Notes: generated from the sequence alone by a model not told the origin. A stretch of 36,365 bases of DNA from Bacteroidetes bacterium GWB2_32_14 (GCA_001768235.1 MENK01000030.1:1-36365); one strand, 5' to 3'; counted from the stretch's first letter, positions 1 through 8,690 are shown. Program-made: numbers and translations.

Positions 1-2763
1 TTCGTATTGTTTTATAACGAATGTAATACTTAATTCGCCATCGGAAGTAACATTACTCAAGGTGATAGTTCCATCTTGATTGTCGGTAACATTTCCACTG
101 CCGCTAAATGTAGCTTCATCGAATTCATAACCTTCATTAAAAGTCAATGTAAAGATTTGGCTGCCACCATATTCTATGTTTGCATTGGTTGGCGAGATAC
201 TTCCTCCTGTGCTTGCTGATGTTGTAATATCTACATTTGGTAAAACATTAAATGTAACATTTAATTCTCCATCGGCTTTTAGAGTATCTATTGTAAATAT
301 GTAATTATTCGCATCAATCACTAATTGATCGGTAACATCTAATCCGTTAAACAAAACCACGTCCAAAATTCCGTTTGTATTGGGTTTTATGGTATAGGTC
401 AGCGAATTATTTAAGTAAATACTTGTGTCTTCGGGACTAACAGTACCTCCTCCAGTAGGAACAGTTGAAGTAAGTTGATATGCCTTACAAGAAGTCCTTT
501 CGAAAGCACCTATGTCAACTATACCAAAAGATACACGTGAATTCCCTTTTATGTCAAAATCACTTTCACTTACAATGCTATTGTTCCCTGCGTTTAAACA
601 TTTTGATGGTGGATTTACATTATCAACTCCATCATACAAATCTTTATAAAAGCTGCTCGCAAAATCATCACTGGAGATATTTACGTTGTTTTCACCTTCA
701 TACCCACCTTCAATTCCGGAGTAGCTGACACTTGTAGTACATCCTGAACTACACTTGTAAATATTATCTCCGGTTGATGCTGTATTTCCAATAAACACAG
801 AATTAACAATGGTTGAGCTTGCATTACTATATGAGTTTATTCCTCCGCCATAACCTGTTGTAGCAGTATTGTTTACAACAGTAGAACTATAAATATTGAT
901 TGAACTATTGTAAGCATATATTCCACCTCCGGATTTGCCTGCCGTGTTATCAGCAACATAAGAACCTTGAATGGTTGCTGAAGATACATCCCTAAAATAT
1001 ACCCCGGCTCCATAGTCATCAGAAGTGTTGGTTGTTATCTCGCAATTTTTTATAGTTCCTGAGAATCCTTCCATATAAACACCCGCTCCTCTACCTGAAG
1101 TTTCATTACTCGATATCTTCGAGTTTTTAACAGTCCCGTCATAGAGTAAAGCGATGCCACCGCCTTCGTGGGAAGCCGTATTGCTGATAAAATAACAACT
1201 ATCTATTAACCCTCCTTTGTAAAGAACTGCTCCGGCACCAATCTCTGCATTGTTATCGGTTATATAACAATTTTGGACAATACTTTGTGGTGATAATACA
1301 ACTCCTCCACCAAAGTTATGTGGTGGAAGGGAGATATTATCTGCATTTCCTCCTTTAATTTCGAATCCATCAAGAATAGTTTCAACAGAATATCCTGTAG
1401 TATCAAATACTACAATATGGTACGAATTACTGTTTGTAGTAAGTACAGAGTTTCCTAGTTCTTTCTCATCAATCAATAAATGATCACGTTCATCTATTGA
1501 TGTTTCAGTACCATTAAAATTTCCATATACATGAACTCCTTCTTTCATCTGAAAACTTTTCATTCTGGCATCAGTTTCGCCCGGTAAATAAGCCGAAGCA
1601 TAATATGTTCCTTTGGTTACCCAAACCTGCTCAACACCCATTGCATCTATTGCTCCCTGTAAGTCAGATACAGCATTTCCCCACGATGATCCATCGCCAG
1701 TTCCATCAGGTTTAACATATACAATATGATTAGCATCGGGCTTAATAAGTTGATTATAAAAGAAATTCAATGATTTTTTGAAAATTGTATCTCCGTAAGC
1801 ATTAAAAAAAACTCCATCATTAAACATTCCGTTAGTAACACCATAAAATTCATGGCCTTGATTATCGACAAAGTAGCAGTCTTTATTTGTAAATCCAAGA
1901 GAGACAAGTTGATTATTTATCTCATCGCTACCATAAGTTTCAGGGAACGATGGATAATTAAAAGGAGACCCTATTTCGAAAGGAACAATCGTATCACTTT
2001 TCCCATGAACAAGCATGGTAGGTACAAGATCAGATGCTTTAATTAAATCAGTATTTTGTACAGCACCCCATAAGCTTATTATGGCATCGGGAGTCCCGTT
2101 TTGATCGAGATTTTCTCCTGTATCATAATTTCCTAAATCAGGAGCAATGACAGTTTGGAGATAAGGAGGTTCAGCAGTTACCATATCATACGAATAACTT
2201 TCAGCTTCAGTAGGTTTTTCTGATTGCTCATTCATGTAAACGCTTTGTAAAGCAATAAAACCTCCTGCACTGCTACCCACCATAAAAATTTTATCAGGGT
2301 TTATCCCATAAGTTGAAGCATTAGCACGTAAAAACCTTACAGCGGCCCTGCCATCTTGGATGCCTCGGTAAACTGCACGCACAGCACTTTTAGAATCATC
2401 AATATTCATTCCAAGTCGATAGTCTATTGTTGCTGTAATATAACCTGTCATTGTGAATGCCTGGCAAAAGGATACCATGTCGTCGTGATGTCTGTTACCC
2501 GAAACAAATGCTCCCCCATGTACAAAAATAATAGCCGGCCTATTTTTTAATGTATCTCCTTTTGGAGAATAAATATCCATTAGTAAACTTGTGTCGGAAG
2601 TACTGCTCTCATCCAGATAGGGTGAATTCAGACGTAAAGATGAGGAATATACCACTGCACTATCTTTTTGTAATTCAGAGAAACATCCTTCTTTGTATCT
2701 AATTTGTGAGAACAATTGGAATACTATAACCAACCCAATAATTGAGAGTAAGATTTTTTTCAT
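1..2763 (-). CDS. Secreted alpha/beta-hydrolase (carboxylesterase-like) fused to a beta-helix and glycine-rich repeats, partial
   Basis: One frame stays open from the ATG at 2763 to the window edge: 921 codons with the C-terminus missing. The N-terminus (MKKILLSIIGLVIVFQLFSQ) is a signal peptide. Residues about 60-335 form an alpha/beta-hydrolase of the carboxylesterase/lipase type. H82-G-G-A is the oxyanion-hole motif, G163-S-S165-A-G holds the nucleophile, and D257 (HGKSD) and H304 (GHEF) complete the triad. From about residue 344 a right-handed beta-helix begins with VKPDGTGDGSSWGNA, an opening seen in surface proteins with polymorphic-membrane-protein-like repeats. It runs to a VDIGAFE closure near 750. 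Residues about 758-921 are at least two Gly/Thr-rich modules with a TGGxxSP core, resembling InlB-type bacterial repeats. A T9SS sorting domain probably lies beyond the edge, but this is inference. The likely role is a cell-surface or secreted esterase acting on a polymer; the substrate is unknown. Confidence 0.85.
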   Translation of the reverse strand, partial: MKKILLSIIGLVIVFQLFSQIRYKEGCFSELQKDSAVVYSSSLRLNSPYLDESSTSDTSLLMDIYSPKGDTLKNRPAIIFVHGGAFVSGNRHHDDMVSFCQAFTMTGYITATIDYRLGMNIDDSKSAVRAVYRGIQDGRAAVRFLRANASTYGINPDKIFMVGSSAGGFIALQSVYMNEQSEKPTEAESYSYDMVTAEPPYLQTVIAPDLGNYDTGENLDQNGTPDAIISLWGAVQNTDLIKASDLVPTMLVHGKSDTIVPFEIGSPFNYPSFPETYGSDEINNQLVSLGFTNKDCYFVDNQGHEFYGVTNGMFNDGVFFNAYGDTIFKKSLNFFYNQLIKPDANHIVYVKPDGTGDGSSWGNAVSDLQGAIDAMGVEQVWVTKGTYYASAYLPGETDARMKSFQMKEGVHVYGNFNGTETSIDERDHLLIDEKELGNSVLTTNSNSYHIVVFDTTGYSVETILDGFEIKGGNADNISLPPHNFGGGVVLSPQSIVQNCYITDNNAEIGAGAVLYKGGLIDSCYFISNTASHEGGGIALLYDGTVKNSKISSNETSGRGAGVYMEGFSGTIKNCEITTNTSDDYGAGVYFRDVSSATIQGSYVADNTAGKSGGGIYAYNSSINIYSSTVVNNTATTGYGGGINSYSNASSTIVNSVFIGNTASTGDNIYKCSSGCTTSVSYSGIEGGYEGENNVNISSDDFASSFYKDLYDGVDNVNPPSKCLNAGNNSIVSESDFDIKGNSRVSFGIVDIGAFERTSCKAYQLTSTVPTGGGTVSPEDTSIYLNNSLTYTIKPNTNGILDVVLFNGLDVTDQLVIDANNYIFTIDTLKADGELNVTFNVLPNVDITTSASTGGSISPTNANIEYGGSQIFTLTFNEGYEFDEATFSGSGNVTDNQDGTITLSNVTSDGELSITFVIKQYE

Positions 2764-2789
2764 TTGGATTCTTTTTAATTAACAATAAT

Positions 2790-2797
2790 CAAAAATA
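2790..2797 (-). promoter_or_regulatory. Candidate -7 box TATTTTTG for the hydrolase/beta-helix gene
   Basis: The minus strand reads TATTTTTG, matching the Bacteroidota -7 consensus TAnnTTTG, 27 bases ahead of the ATG at 2763. No clear TTG -33 element sits at the expected distance. Confidence 0.35.
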
Positions 2798-2896
2798 TCA
2801 ATTTAAAGATTTTAGACTGATGAACAGGGTAGGACATTTAATAAGACATTCGCGTATTAAAATGTATTATTTCATAATTGCAGTTAATACATTTAA

Positions 2897-4567
2897 TTAT
2901 ATAAATGACTTTAGGTATTCATACAAATCGGCTTCTTTCTTAAGGTTCAGCTTTTTTCTCAATCGTTGCCTGTTCTTGTTTATTGTACTGTCTGATAAAG
3001 ATAAAATTCCGGCAATTTCATGTGATGAAAGTTTTAAAATTAGCAAGGCACAGAGGTCTAACTCATTTTTAGTTAAATCGGGATGTCCAATTGTTAACTT
3101 GGGCAAGAAGTTTGGATATAAGTTTTGGAAATCCAATAAAACTTTTTGCCTGTTTTTTGTAGTATCAATATTTGAGTTTATTATTCCAACAAGTTCTTTT
3201 TGGTTTTTTCCATTGGAGATATCATTTTTTAGTATTTTTAAAATATCGTTTTTCTCAATATTATATGCCAGCGATTGTGCTAATTCTTTGTTTTTACTTT
3301 CAAATAGCATTTTGAGTCTTTCTGTTTCCAGAACTTCCAGTTCGTGACTTTGCTTTAAGTTCCTTCTTTTCATTAAAAAGAAAAGTACTGTAATTATTAA
3401 TGTTATTAGCGATATGATTAATATAATACTTAAATATCTGATGTCTTTTTTTTGTAAATCTATTTTGTGTTGATTTTTATTTATTTCGGTTTCCTTTAAT
3501 GCTAAATTATATTTAGCAGACATTTCATTTACCTTTTCGTCCATGATAGATTCGAAAATTTGTTTTTCAAGTAATCTGCCAATTGATAAAAACTCATACG
3601 CTTTATAATAATCGTTTAATAAATTGTGCGACTTAGCTAACTGCAAATATATTCGCATGAATACATCCTCATTTTCATTAATATCCAATAAATCAATTAC
3701 TTCGTACAAACATTCTGTAGCCTTTTTTAATTCATTGCGCCTGATATGAATATCGCTTAGTATGATTGATGTGTTCATTGCATTTCGGTATAAGCCTGCT
3801 TTCATAAAATTATCAAATGCCATAGAACAATAATACTCAGATAATTCCAAATCCATAGATGTCAAACGATACAATGAACCTAATTCGTTTTGTGATAACC
3901 CTAATAAATAATAAAAATGATATTTTTCAGAAATTGTTAATGACAGTTCAGAATATTTTTTAATGGAATCGACCCGTTGTTTGAAAGTAAGTTCGGGCAG
4001 TACATCATATATTGCAGCTATTCTATTATATGCATATGCTCTGTTAAAAGGAGTTAATTTTGGTTTTTGTAAGATATTTTTTAATAATTCTTTTGCTTTA
4101 CGAAATTCTAAATTTATACGTAAGCCTTCACATATTTTGATGTTTAAATAATCCAACAAGCTGTCAGGAATAGTATTGTCGTATTTATTTATATAGTTAT
4201 ATAATATGGGCAATCCTTTTGAAGCATAACCATGATCTATATATTCTATCCCTTTCTCAAAATTTGAATCAGCATAAAGACTGCTATCTATTGAGTTTGT
4301 GCCTGTTTTAATTAGTTTATTTTTTAATGCCTGAGTATAAGATTTAGATTTTAAGTAGTTTAACTTGGCTTTTTGTACATGATCCAAATTTTTCATTTGA
4401 CTCAAAGTGCTTATACAGGACTCGGAAATATTAATATCGATACGTGTATTAGATACCCCATACATGTATAAGCTATCAAACTCATTTATATGTTGACAAA
4501 AAATATTTTGTGAAGTAAAATAGATTATCCCTAGTAGGTATGATCGTAATAATAATTTATTCTTCAT
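2897..4567 (-). CDS. Membrane-anchored TPR regulator with a LuxR/GerE-like helix-turn-helix tail
   Basis: The ATG at 4567 gives 556 residues. Five further upstream codons would require a TTG start, so this ATG is preferred. The N-terminus is a signal sequence (LLLRSYLLGIIYF) ending near a Cys. The middle 330 residues are helical and look like degenerate TPRs. One membrane span (YLSIILIISLITLIITVLFF) follows, then a charged coiled-coil-like stretch. The last 60 residues form a LuxR/GerE-type DNA-binding domain (LTKNELDLCALLILKLSSHEIA, then SDSTINKNRQRLRKKL). Sensors with periplasmic TPRs and a cytoplasmic helix-turn-helix are common in Bacteroidota and act without a phosphorelay. The gene lies just upstream of, and on the same strand as, the secreted hydrolase gene, so it may control it. 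That link is inference from position. Confidence 0.8.
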   Translation of the reverse strand: MKNKLLLRSYLLGIIYFTSQNIFCQHINEFDSLYMYGVSNTRIDINISESCISTLSQMKNLDHVQKAKLNYLKSKSYTQALKNKLIKTGTNSIDSSLYADSNFEKGIEYIDHGYASKGLPILYNYINKYDNTIPDSLLDYLNIKICEGLRINLEFRKAKELLKNILQKPKLTPFNRAYAYNRIAAIYDVLPELTFKQRVDSIKKYSELSLTISEKYHFYYLLGLSQNELGSLYRLTSMDLELSEYYCSMAFDNFMKAGLYRNAMNTSIILSDIHIRRNELKKATECLYEVIDLLDINENEDVFMRIYLQLAKSHNLLNDYYKAYEFLSIGRLLEKQIFESIMDEKVNEMSAKYNLALKETEINKNQHKIDLQKKDIRYLSIILIISLITLIITVLFFLMKRRNLKQSHELEVLETERLKMLFESKNKELAQSLAYNIEKNDILKILKNDISNGKNQKELVGIINSNIDTTKNRQKVLLDFQNLYPNFLPKLTIGHPDLTKNELDLCALLILKLSSHEIAGILSLSDSTINKNRQRLRKKLNLKKEADLYEYLKSFI

Positions 4568-4624
4568 TAATCTAACCTTCAAGATGAAGATAACATTTTT
4601 TAATGTAGTAATTTAAGCTTTTTA

Positions 4625-4651
4625 CAAAAATATTCAAAAAGATAAAGCCAA
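4625..4651 (-). promoter_or_regulatory. Candidate Bacteroidota promoter for the TPR regulator
   Basis: On the minus strand a TTG (4651-4649) is followed after 16 bases by TATTTTTG (4632-4625). This fits the TTG-N17-23-TAnnTTTG pattern almost exactly. It lies 58 bases ahead of the ATG at 4567 and is one of the better two-part promoters in the window. Confidence 0.4.
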
Positions 4652-4652
4652 G

Positions 4653-4688
4653 CTAAACAACTATGGATTTTAATCCATGGTCGTTTAG
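4653..4688. repeat. 36-base imperfect palindrome between apbE and the regulator gene
   Basis: The two 17-base arms (CTAAACAACTATGGATT and AATCCATGGTCGTTTAG) match at 15 of 17 positions around a TT centre. It sits downstream of the apbE stop (4737) and just upstream of the regulator promoter. It may be an apbE transcription terminator (no strong T-run follows on either strand) or an operator. The arms are unusually long for a terminator in this window. Confidence 0.55.
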
Positions 4689-4736
4689 TCTCAAAAAACA
4701 ACTTTTCCCAACCTTAGCCGGATATGTATTCTGATT

Positions 4737-5744
4737 TTATTCAACTTCTTCAATGATTTCATCTATCCCCGGGGTAGATTTAACATTAAAACGTCCTTCC
4801 TTATCACTGTAAACAAAATAAGCTTCAAGTTCGGGATGCTGGTCAATCAGCTCAATACTATTTTCTAATCCTAACACCATAAATGCAGTTGCAAAAGCAT
4901 CGGCTGTCATACAATCATTTGCAATAACTGTTACACAAAGCAGCGAATGGTTTACAGGATACCCGGTTTGGGGATTGATGGTATGCGAATATTTTACTCC
5001 ATCCTGCTCGTAAAATTTCCTGTAGTTACCCGATGTGGCAAGCGATTTGTTTGTTAAATGAACGATTGCCTGTAGATTTTCACCTGGCGAGTTATTGTTA
5101 TCAACAGGTTTGTCGATTCCTATTTTCCAGGCTTCTTTTTTAGGATTTAATCCCAGTGTACGAACTTCACCACCAATTTCAACAAGGTAGTTTTCAATAT
5201 TTTGTTTTTCAAGAAATCCGGCAACTACATCCACGGCATAGCCTTGAGCAATGGCATTCATGTCTATTTTTATTCGTGGGTCGTCTTTTATAATAGAATC
5301 GTTTTCGAGTTTTACTTTATTGTATCCTACAAATTCGAGAATACTGTCGATTTTAGCCTGAGTAATCTGTTCTTTTTTAGTAAATCCAAATCCCCAGGCA
5401 TTTACAAGAGGGCCAACGGTTACATCGAATGCCCCATTTGTTAATTTTGAGATTTCCTGTGCACTGGTAAATACAGTTTTTAAGTAATCATCGGTACGAT
5501 TTGATATATTGCTGTTAATGGCTGTAATAACCGAAAGTTTGTTATATGTAGAAAGAGAAGTATCAAATTCTGCAAGAAGGGTCTCGATTTCAGGCTGGTA
5601 ATTCTTCTTATCTGGCGAATCGTAAGTTATGCTATAAGTTGTACCCTGGGTAAACCCCATGATATTAATATAGTCCTCATTGGTATTGTTTTTACACGAA
5701 ACGAGAATGATTCCGGCGAAAAAATAAAGAAGCAGACTTCTCAT
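4737..5744 (-). CDS. apbE: FAD:protein FMN transferase ApbE (lipoprotein)
   Basis: This enzyme transfers FMN from FAD to a threonine of target proteins outside the cytoplasmic membrane; NqrB and NqrC are its classic substrates. The 335 residues are the usual length. A lipoprotein signal ends in L-V-S-C17, so it should be anchored on the periplasmic side. Family motifs run in order: FDVTVGPLVNAWGFG (106-120), the flavin/Mg region IDMNAIAQGYAVD (160-172), SGNYRKFYEQDGVKYSHTIN (238-257, within the S-G-x-Y...H-x-I-x-P signature) and TADAFATAFMVLG (280-292). It is transcribed toward the left and separated from nqrF by one gene on the opposite strand. The nqr operon nearby carries both flavinylation motifs, so those subunits are the probable targets. 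Confidence 0.95.
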   Translation of the reverse strand: MRSLLLYFFAGIILVSCKNNTNEDYINIMGFTQGTTYSITYDSPDKKNYQPEIETLLAEFDTSLSTYNKLSVITAINSNISNRTDDYLKTVFTSAQEISKLTNGAFDVTVGPLVNAWGFGFTKKEQITQAKIDSILEFVGYNKVKLENDSIIKDDPRIKIDMNAIAQGYAVDVVAGFLEKQNIENYLVEIGGEVRTLGLNPKKEAWKIGIDKPVDNNNSPGENLQAIVHLTNKSLATSGNYRKFYEQDGVKYSHTINPQTGYPVNHSLLCVTVIANDCMTADAFATAFMVLGLENSIELIDQHPELEAYFVYSDKEGRFNVKSTPGIDEIIEEVE

Positions 5745-5775
5745 GATAAAGAATTTATTTGGTTTATTTACCCGG

Positions 5776-5783
5776 CAAATTTA
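5776..5783 (-). promoter_or_regulatory. Candidate -7 box TAAATTTG for apbE
   Basis: The minus strand reads TAAATTTG (TAnnTTTG consensus), 32 bases ahead of the apbE ATG at 5744. The identical octamer precedes nqrA at 13415-13422. No convincing -33 TTG is seen. Confidence 0.35.
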
Positions 5784-5849
5784 ATAAGTTCTTATTATTG
5801 ATTCTAAAATTATTCAGATTTTATAACTTTAGCTTTTTAAAAGAGAGAT

Positions 5850-7274
5850 ATGAGAAAAATTTTTACCCTGCAATTCCTGATAGCGTTTTTATTTATTTCA
5901 AATTTAATGGCACATCCATGGAAACCCGATCACTATGTTATTATTGATACTGACTGTGGGTTGGATGATTTCAGGCTTATAAACTTAATGTTAGAATCGC
6001 AAAATATTCGTGTGCTTGCAATAATTACTTCAAATGGTGTTGTAAATGCAAAGGATGGGTATTTAAAAGTAAAAAACTTACTAAAATCAACCCATCATGA
6101 GGGAATTTTAACAGGAGCCAACCTGAACACGGAATCACTTGCGATAGATTGCAAAGTTGCAAAAGATTTTACATGGGGAAATGAGCTTACGCGGGATGAT
6201 TCATCAATCGTATTATTTACTGATGTTTTAAACAGGGTTTTTAAAAATTGTAACGAGAAAATTATTTTTATAAACCTGGGTAGCTTAAATACAATAAGCA
6301 ATTATTTGAAAGAATCTCCTGAATACACTGGAAAGATCAGAGAAGTTTTATGGACATGCAACTTTAATATGCTAAAAGAAAGTTATAACTATAAGGCAGA
6401 TACAAATTCATACAATTCTTTTATCGGGTTAAATATTCCGCTTACCATAACAAATGCTGAAACTATTGGCAAATATAACAGTGTAATTATTGATGATATT
6501 AAATGTATGAATACTCAACTTGGCAACGAATTATATAAAAGCCTTTCTGTTCCAAATACAACTTTCTCAGGAAGTTTTCACGATGAATCCGTTCTACTTT
6601 ATTTATTAAAACCTGAACTTTTCACCTACTCAAAATCAGGAAATATAAATAACCTTAAATTGTTGCCAGTTACCGATTTTAATAGGATTCTTAAAGATTT
6701 GTTTTTTACTAACTCGGTTAGCAGAACCCAGGTTCTATCGGGTATTTCTGTTGATTCATCTGATTATTTTCAGGATGTTCAAGCCATAATGGAATCAACA
6801 ATTAAAAATTATGGTAACGATGAGTGGTCAGTATGTGTATTAACAAGCGAACTACACAGGCATCTTGGAGTATATTCAATAATTGGGGCAAAAATGGGGG
6901 TGCGGGCAAGAGAATATTTTGGTGCCGGGGTTGATGAACTCAGGATTGTTTCTCTTGCAGGATTGGAGCCACCATTTAGTTGCCTGAATGATGGTTTACA
7001 GGTTAGCACAGGGGCAACGCTTGGCCAGGGTTTGATCTCGGTTAATGAAAATCTAAAATTGCCAAAAGCCGAATTTCACTATTTAAACCAGAAAATTTCA
7101 ATAACTCTTAAAGATGAATATAGAGTTAAAATTGCTGACGAAATTAAGGAGTTAAGTTTTATATATGGCTTAGATAGTTCTGTTTATTGGGATTTAGTCA
7201 GGAAAATTGCTTTACGTTATTGGAAAGACTGGAGCAGGTATGAAATTTTCGATATTGAAGTTCAGAAAAATTAA
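5850..7274 (+). CDS. Exported nucleoside-hydrolase-like / FmdE-like fusion protein
   Basis: The product has 474 residues. MRKIFTLQFLIAFLFISNLM-A is a signal peptide, so the protein is probably periplasmic. Residues about 27-300 belong to the inosine/uridine nucleoside hydrolase superfamily. The calcium-binding signature D33-T-D35-C-G-L-D39-D40 is present, and H244-D245 matches the C-terminal His-Asp pair. Residues about 325-450 resemble FmdE (formylmethanofuran dehydrogenase subunit E family). H336-R-H338-L-G aligns with the H-G-H-x-C-P-G motif and DGLQVSTGATLGQG (381-394) with D-A-I-Q-x-x-x-G-C-T. Both family cysteines are replaced, by G340 and A389. Neighbours are apbE (divergent) and nqrF (convergent). 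The function is unknown. A hydrolase with a metal- or pterin-related ligand domain, perhaps linked to the molybdenum/tungsten genes in this window, is a guess. Confidence 0.75.
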   Translation: MRKIFTLQFLIAFLFISNLMAHPWKPDHYVIIDTDCGLDDFRLINLMLESQNIRVLAIITSNGVVNAKDGYLKVKNLLKSTHHEGILTGANLNTESLAIDCKVAKDFTWGNELTRDDSSIVLFTDVLNRVFKNCNEKIIFINLGSLNTISNYLKESPEYTGKIREVLWTCNFNMLKESYNYKADTNSYNSFIGLNIPLTITNAETIGKYNSVIIDDIKCMNTQLGNELYKSLSVPNTTFSGSFHDESVLLYLLKPELFTYSKSGNINNLKLLPVTDFNRILKDLFFTNSVSRTQVLSGISVDSSDYFQDVQAIMESTIKNYGNDEWSVCVLTSELHRHLGVYSIIGAKMGVRAREYFGAGVDELRIVSLAGLEPPFSCLNDGLQVSTGATLGQGLISVNENLKLPKAEFHYLNQKISITLKDEYRVKIADEIKELSFIYGLDSSVYWDLVRKIALRYWKDWSRYEIFDIEVQKN

Positions 7275-7318
7275 AAGACCTACCATCAACACTTTTATAG
7301 GTTTAGTGTGACAATAAA

Positions 7319-7361
7319 AAAAAGTTGTCATACTGAGTTTATAAAAGCATGACAACTTTTT
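7319..7361. terminator. Bidirectional terminator between the fusion gene and nqrF
   Basis: The arms AAAAAGTTGTCAT (7319-7331) and ATGACAACTTTTT (7349-7361) are perfectly complementary around a 17-base loop. The A/T ends provide a U-tract on both strands. It lies between two convergent stop codons (7274 and 7386), so it should end both transcripts. Confidence 0.8.
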
Positions 7362-7385
7362 AATTGTTATTTTTAGATTTATTTA

Positions 7386-8642
7386 TTATCCTCCAAAATC
7401 GTCGAAAGCTAACATTTCATCAGGAATACCAAGGTTGTATATCATTTTCTGAACAGCGTCGTTCATTACCGGGGGGCCACATAAGTAATATTCAATTTCT
7501 TCAGGTTCTTCGTGTTTACTTAAATATTCATTGTAAACAACCTGGTGGATGAATCCTGTAAGGCCTGTCCAGTTATCTTCTTCTTTAGGTTCTGATAAGG
7601 CTAAATAAAACTTAAAATTTGGAAATCTCTTTTCAATTTCCCTGAATTCTTCTTCGTAAAAAACCTCGCGCTTAGATCGCGCGCCATACCAATAAGTAAC
7701 TTTTCTTCCAGTTTTTAAAGTATGAAACAAATGGAAAATGTGAGAACGCAACGGGGCCATTCCCGCACCGCCTCCAATATAAAGCATTTCACGTTCGGTA
7801 TCCTTAATGTGGAATTCACCATAAGGCCCGGAAATCATTACTTTATCACCTGGTTTGCGAGAAAAAATAAATGATGAGCAAATACCCGGGTTAACATTCA
7901 TAAATGTCCCTCTTGAGCGATCCCATGGTGGAGTTGCTATACGTATGTTTAGTTTTACAATATTACCTTCTTTAGGATAATTAGCCATAGAGTAAGCACG
8001 ATAAGTCTCTTCAGGGTTTTTCATTTTTAAATCCCACATTTTAAATTGATCCCATTCTTCACGGAATTGTTCATCAACATCAAAATCTTTAAAATCGACT
8101 TCAATTTTTGGAACATCAATCTGAATATATCCACCCGATTTAAAATTAAGTGTTTCACCCTCGGGTAATTTTACTACAAATTCTTTAATAAATGTAGCTA
8201 CATTCCTGTTAGAGATTACTTCACATTCCCATTTCTTAATTCCCATAACTTCTTCAGGAATTTTAATTTTCATATCTCCTCTGATTTTAACCTGGCATCC
8301 TAAACGCCATAAGTTTTGTTGTTCACGGCGGGTAAAGAAACCTGTTTCCGTTGGAAGAATGCTTCCTCCGCCTTCAACAACCTGGCATTTACACATCCCG
8401 CATGTACCACCTCCGCCACATGCCGATGGTAAAAAAATACCATTATTCGAGAGAGTTGTTAATATTGAACTTCCCGGTTCCACGACAATTTCTTTTTCAT
8501 CGTTAATTGTAAGTTTCACATCTCCCTGTGGAGAAAGTTTCTGGCGTGCATACAAGAGTATTATTACCAGCGAAAGAATAATTAAAAGAAATATTGAAAT
8601 ACCAAGAAGGATAACTGTGAAATCTGATGTTAAAAGTATCAT
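7386..8642 (-). CDS. nqrF: Na+-translocating NADH:quinone reductase subunit F
   Basis: This is the NADH-oxidising entry subunit of Na+-NQR. It has 418 residues, near the usual length. There is one N-terminal membrane span (about 8-30). A ferredoxin domain follows with [2Fe-2S] ligands C75, C81, C84 and C116. The FAD site is R215-A-Y-S-M-A-N, and the NAD-binding loop is GGGAGMAPLRS (290-300). The C-terminus ends in the conserved aromatic-Gly tail FDDFGG. It is the last gene of nqrABCDEF and is separated from nqrE by 149 bases, by far the largest gap in the operon. That gap holds a 14-base tandem repeat. Electrons pass from NADH to FAD, then the 2Fe-2S centre, then the NqrD/E cluster. Confidence 0.97.
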   Translation of the reverse strand: MILLTSDFTVILLGISIFLLIILSLVIILLYARQKLSPQGDVKLTINDEKEIVVEPGSSILTTLSNNGIFLPSACGGGGTCGMCKCQVVEGGGSILPTETGFFTRREQQNLWRLGCQVKIRGDMKIKIPEEVMGIKKWECEVISNRNVATFIKEFVVKLPEGETLNFKSGGYIQIDVPKIEVDFKDFDVDEQFREEWDQFKMWDLKMKNPEETYRAYSMANYPKEGNIVKLNIRIATPPWDRSRGTFMNVNPGICSSFIFSRKPGDKVMISGPYGEFHIKDTEREMLYIGGGAGMAPLRSHIFHLFHTLKTGRKVTYWYGARSKREVFYEEEFREIEKRFPNFKFYLALSEPKEEDNWTGLTGFIHQVVYNEYLSKHEEPEEIEYYLCGPPVMNDAVQKMIYNLGIPDEMLAFDDFGG

Positions 8643-8648
8643 TTTTAT

Positions 8649-8690
8649 TTAGCTTTTAGTATTTAGCTATTGGCAATTAGCTTCTAGCAT
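8649..8690. repeat. Three 14-base tandem repeats ahead of nqrF
   Basis: TTAGCTTTTAGTAT, TTAGCTATTGGCAA and TTAGCTTCTAGCAT follow one another with exact 14-base periodicity. They lie directly upstream of the nqrF ATG (8642) in the unusually long nqrE-nqrF spacer. A relative with AGCT spaced by 14 occurs at 19842-19859. Confidence 0.6.

Noticed and set aside
2742-3347. 201-codon open frame on the plus strand opposite the TPR regulator
   Set aside because: It lies antisense to a well-supported gene, is rich in Phe/Ser as expected from the reverse of AT-rich codons, and has no recognisable domain.
5850-7274. Formylmethanofuran dehydrogenase pathway (methanogen-like C1 metabolism)
   Set aside because: Only an FmdE-like domain is present, with its cysteines lost; no FmdABC/FwdABC genes are in the window.
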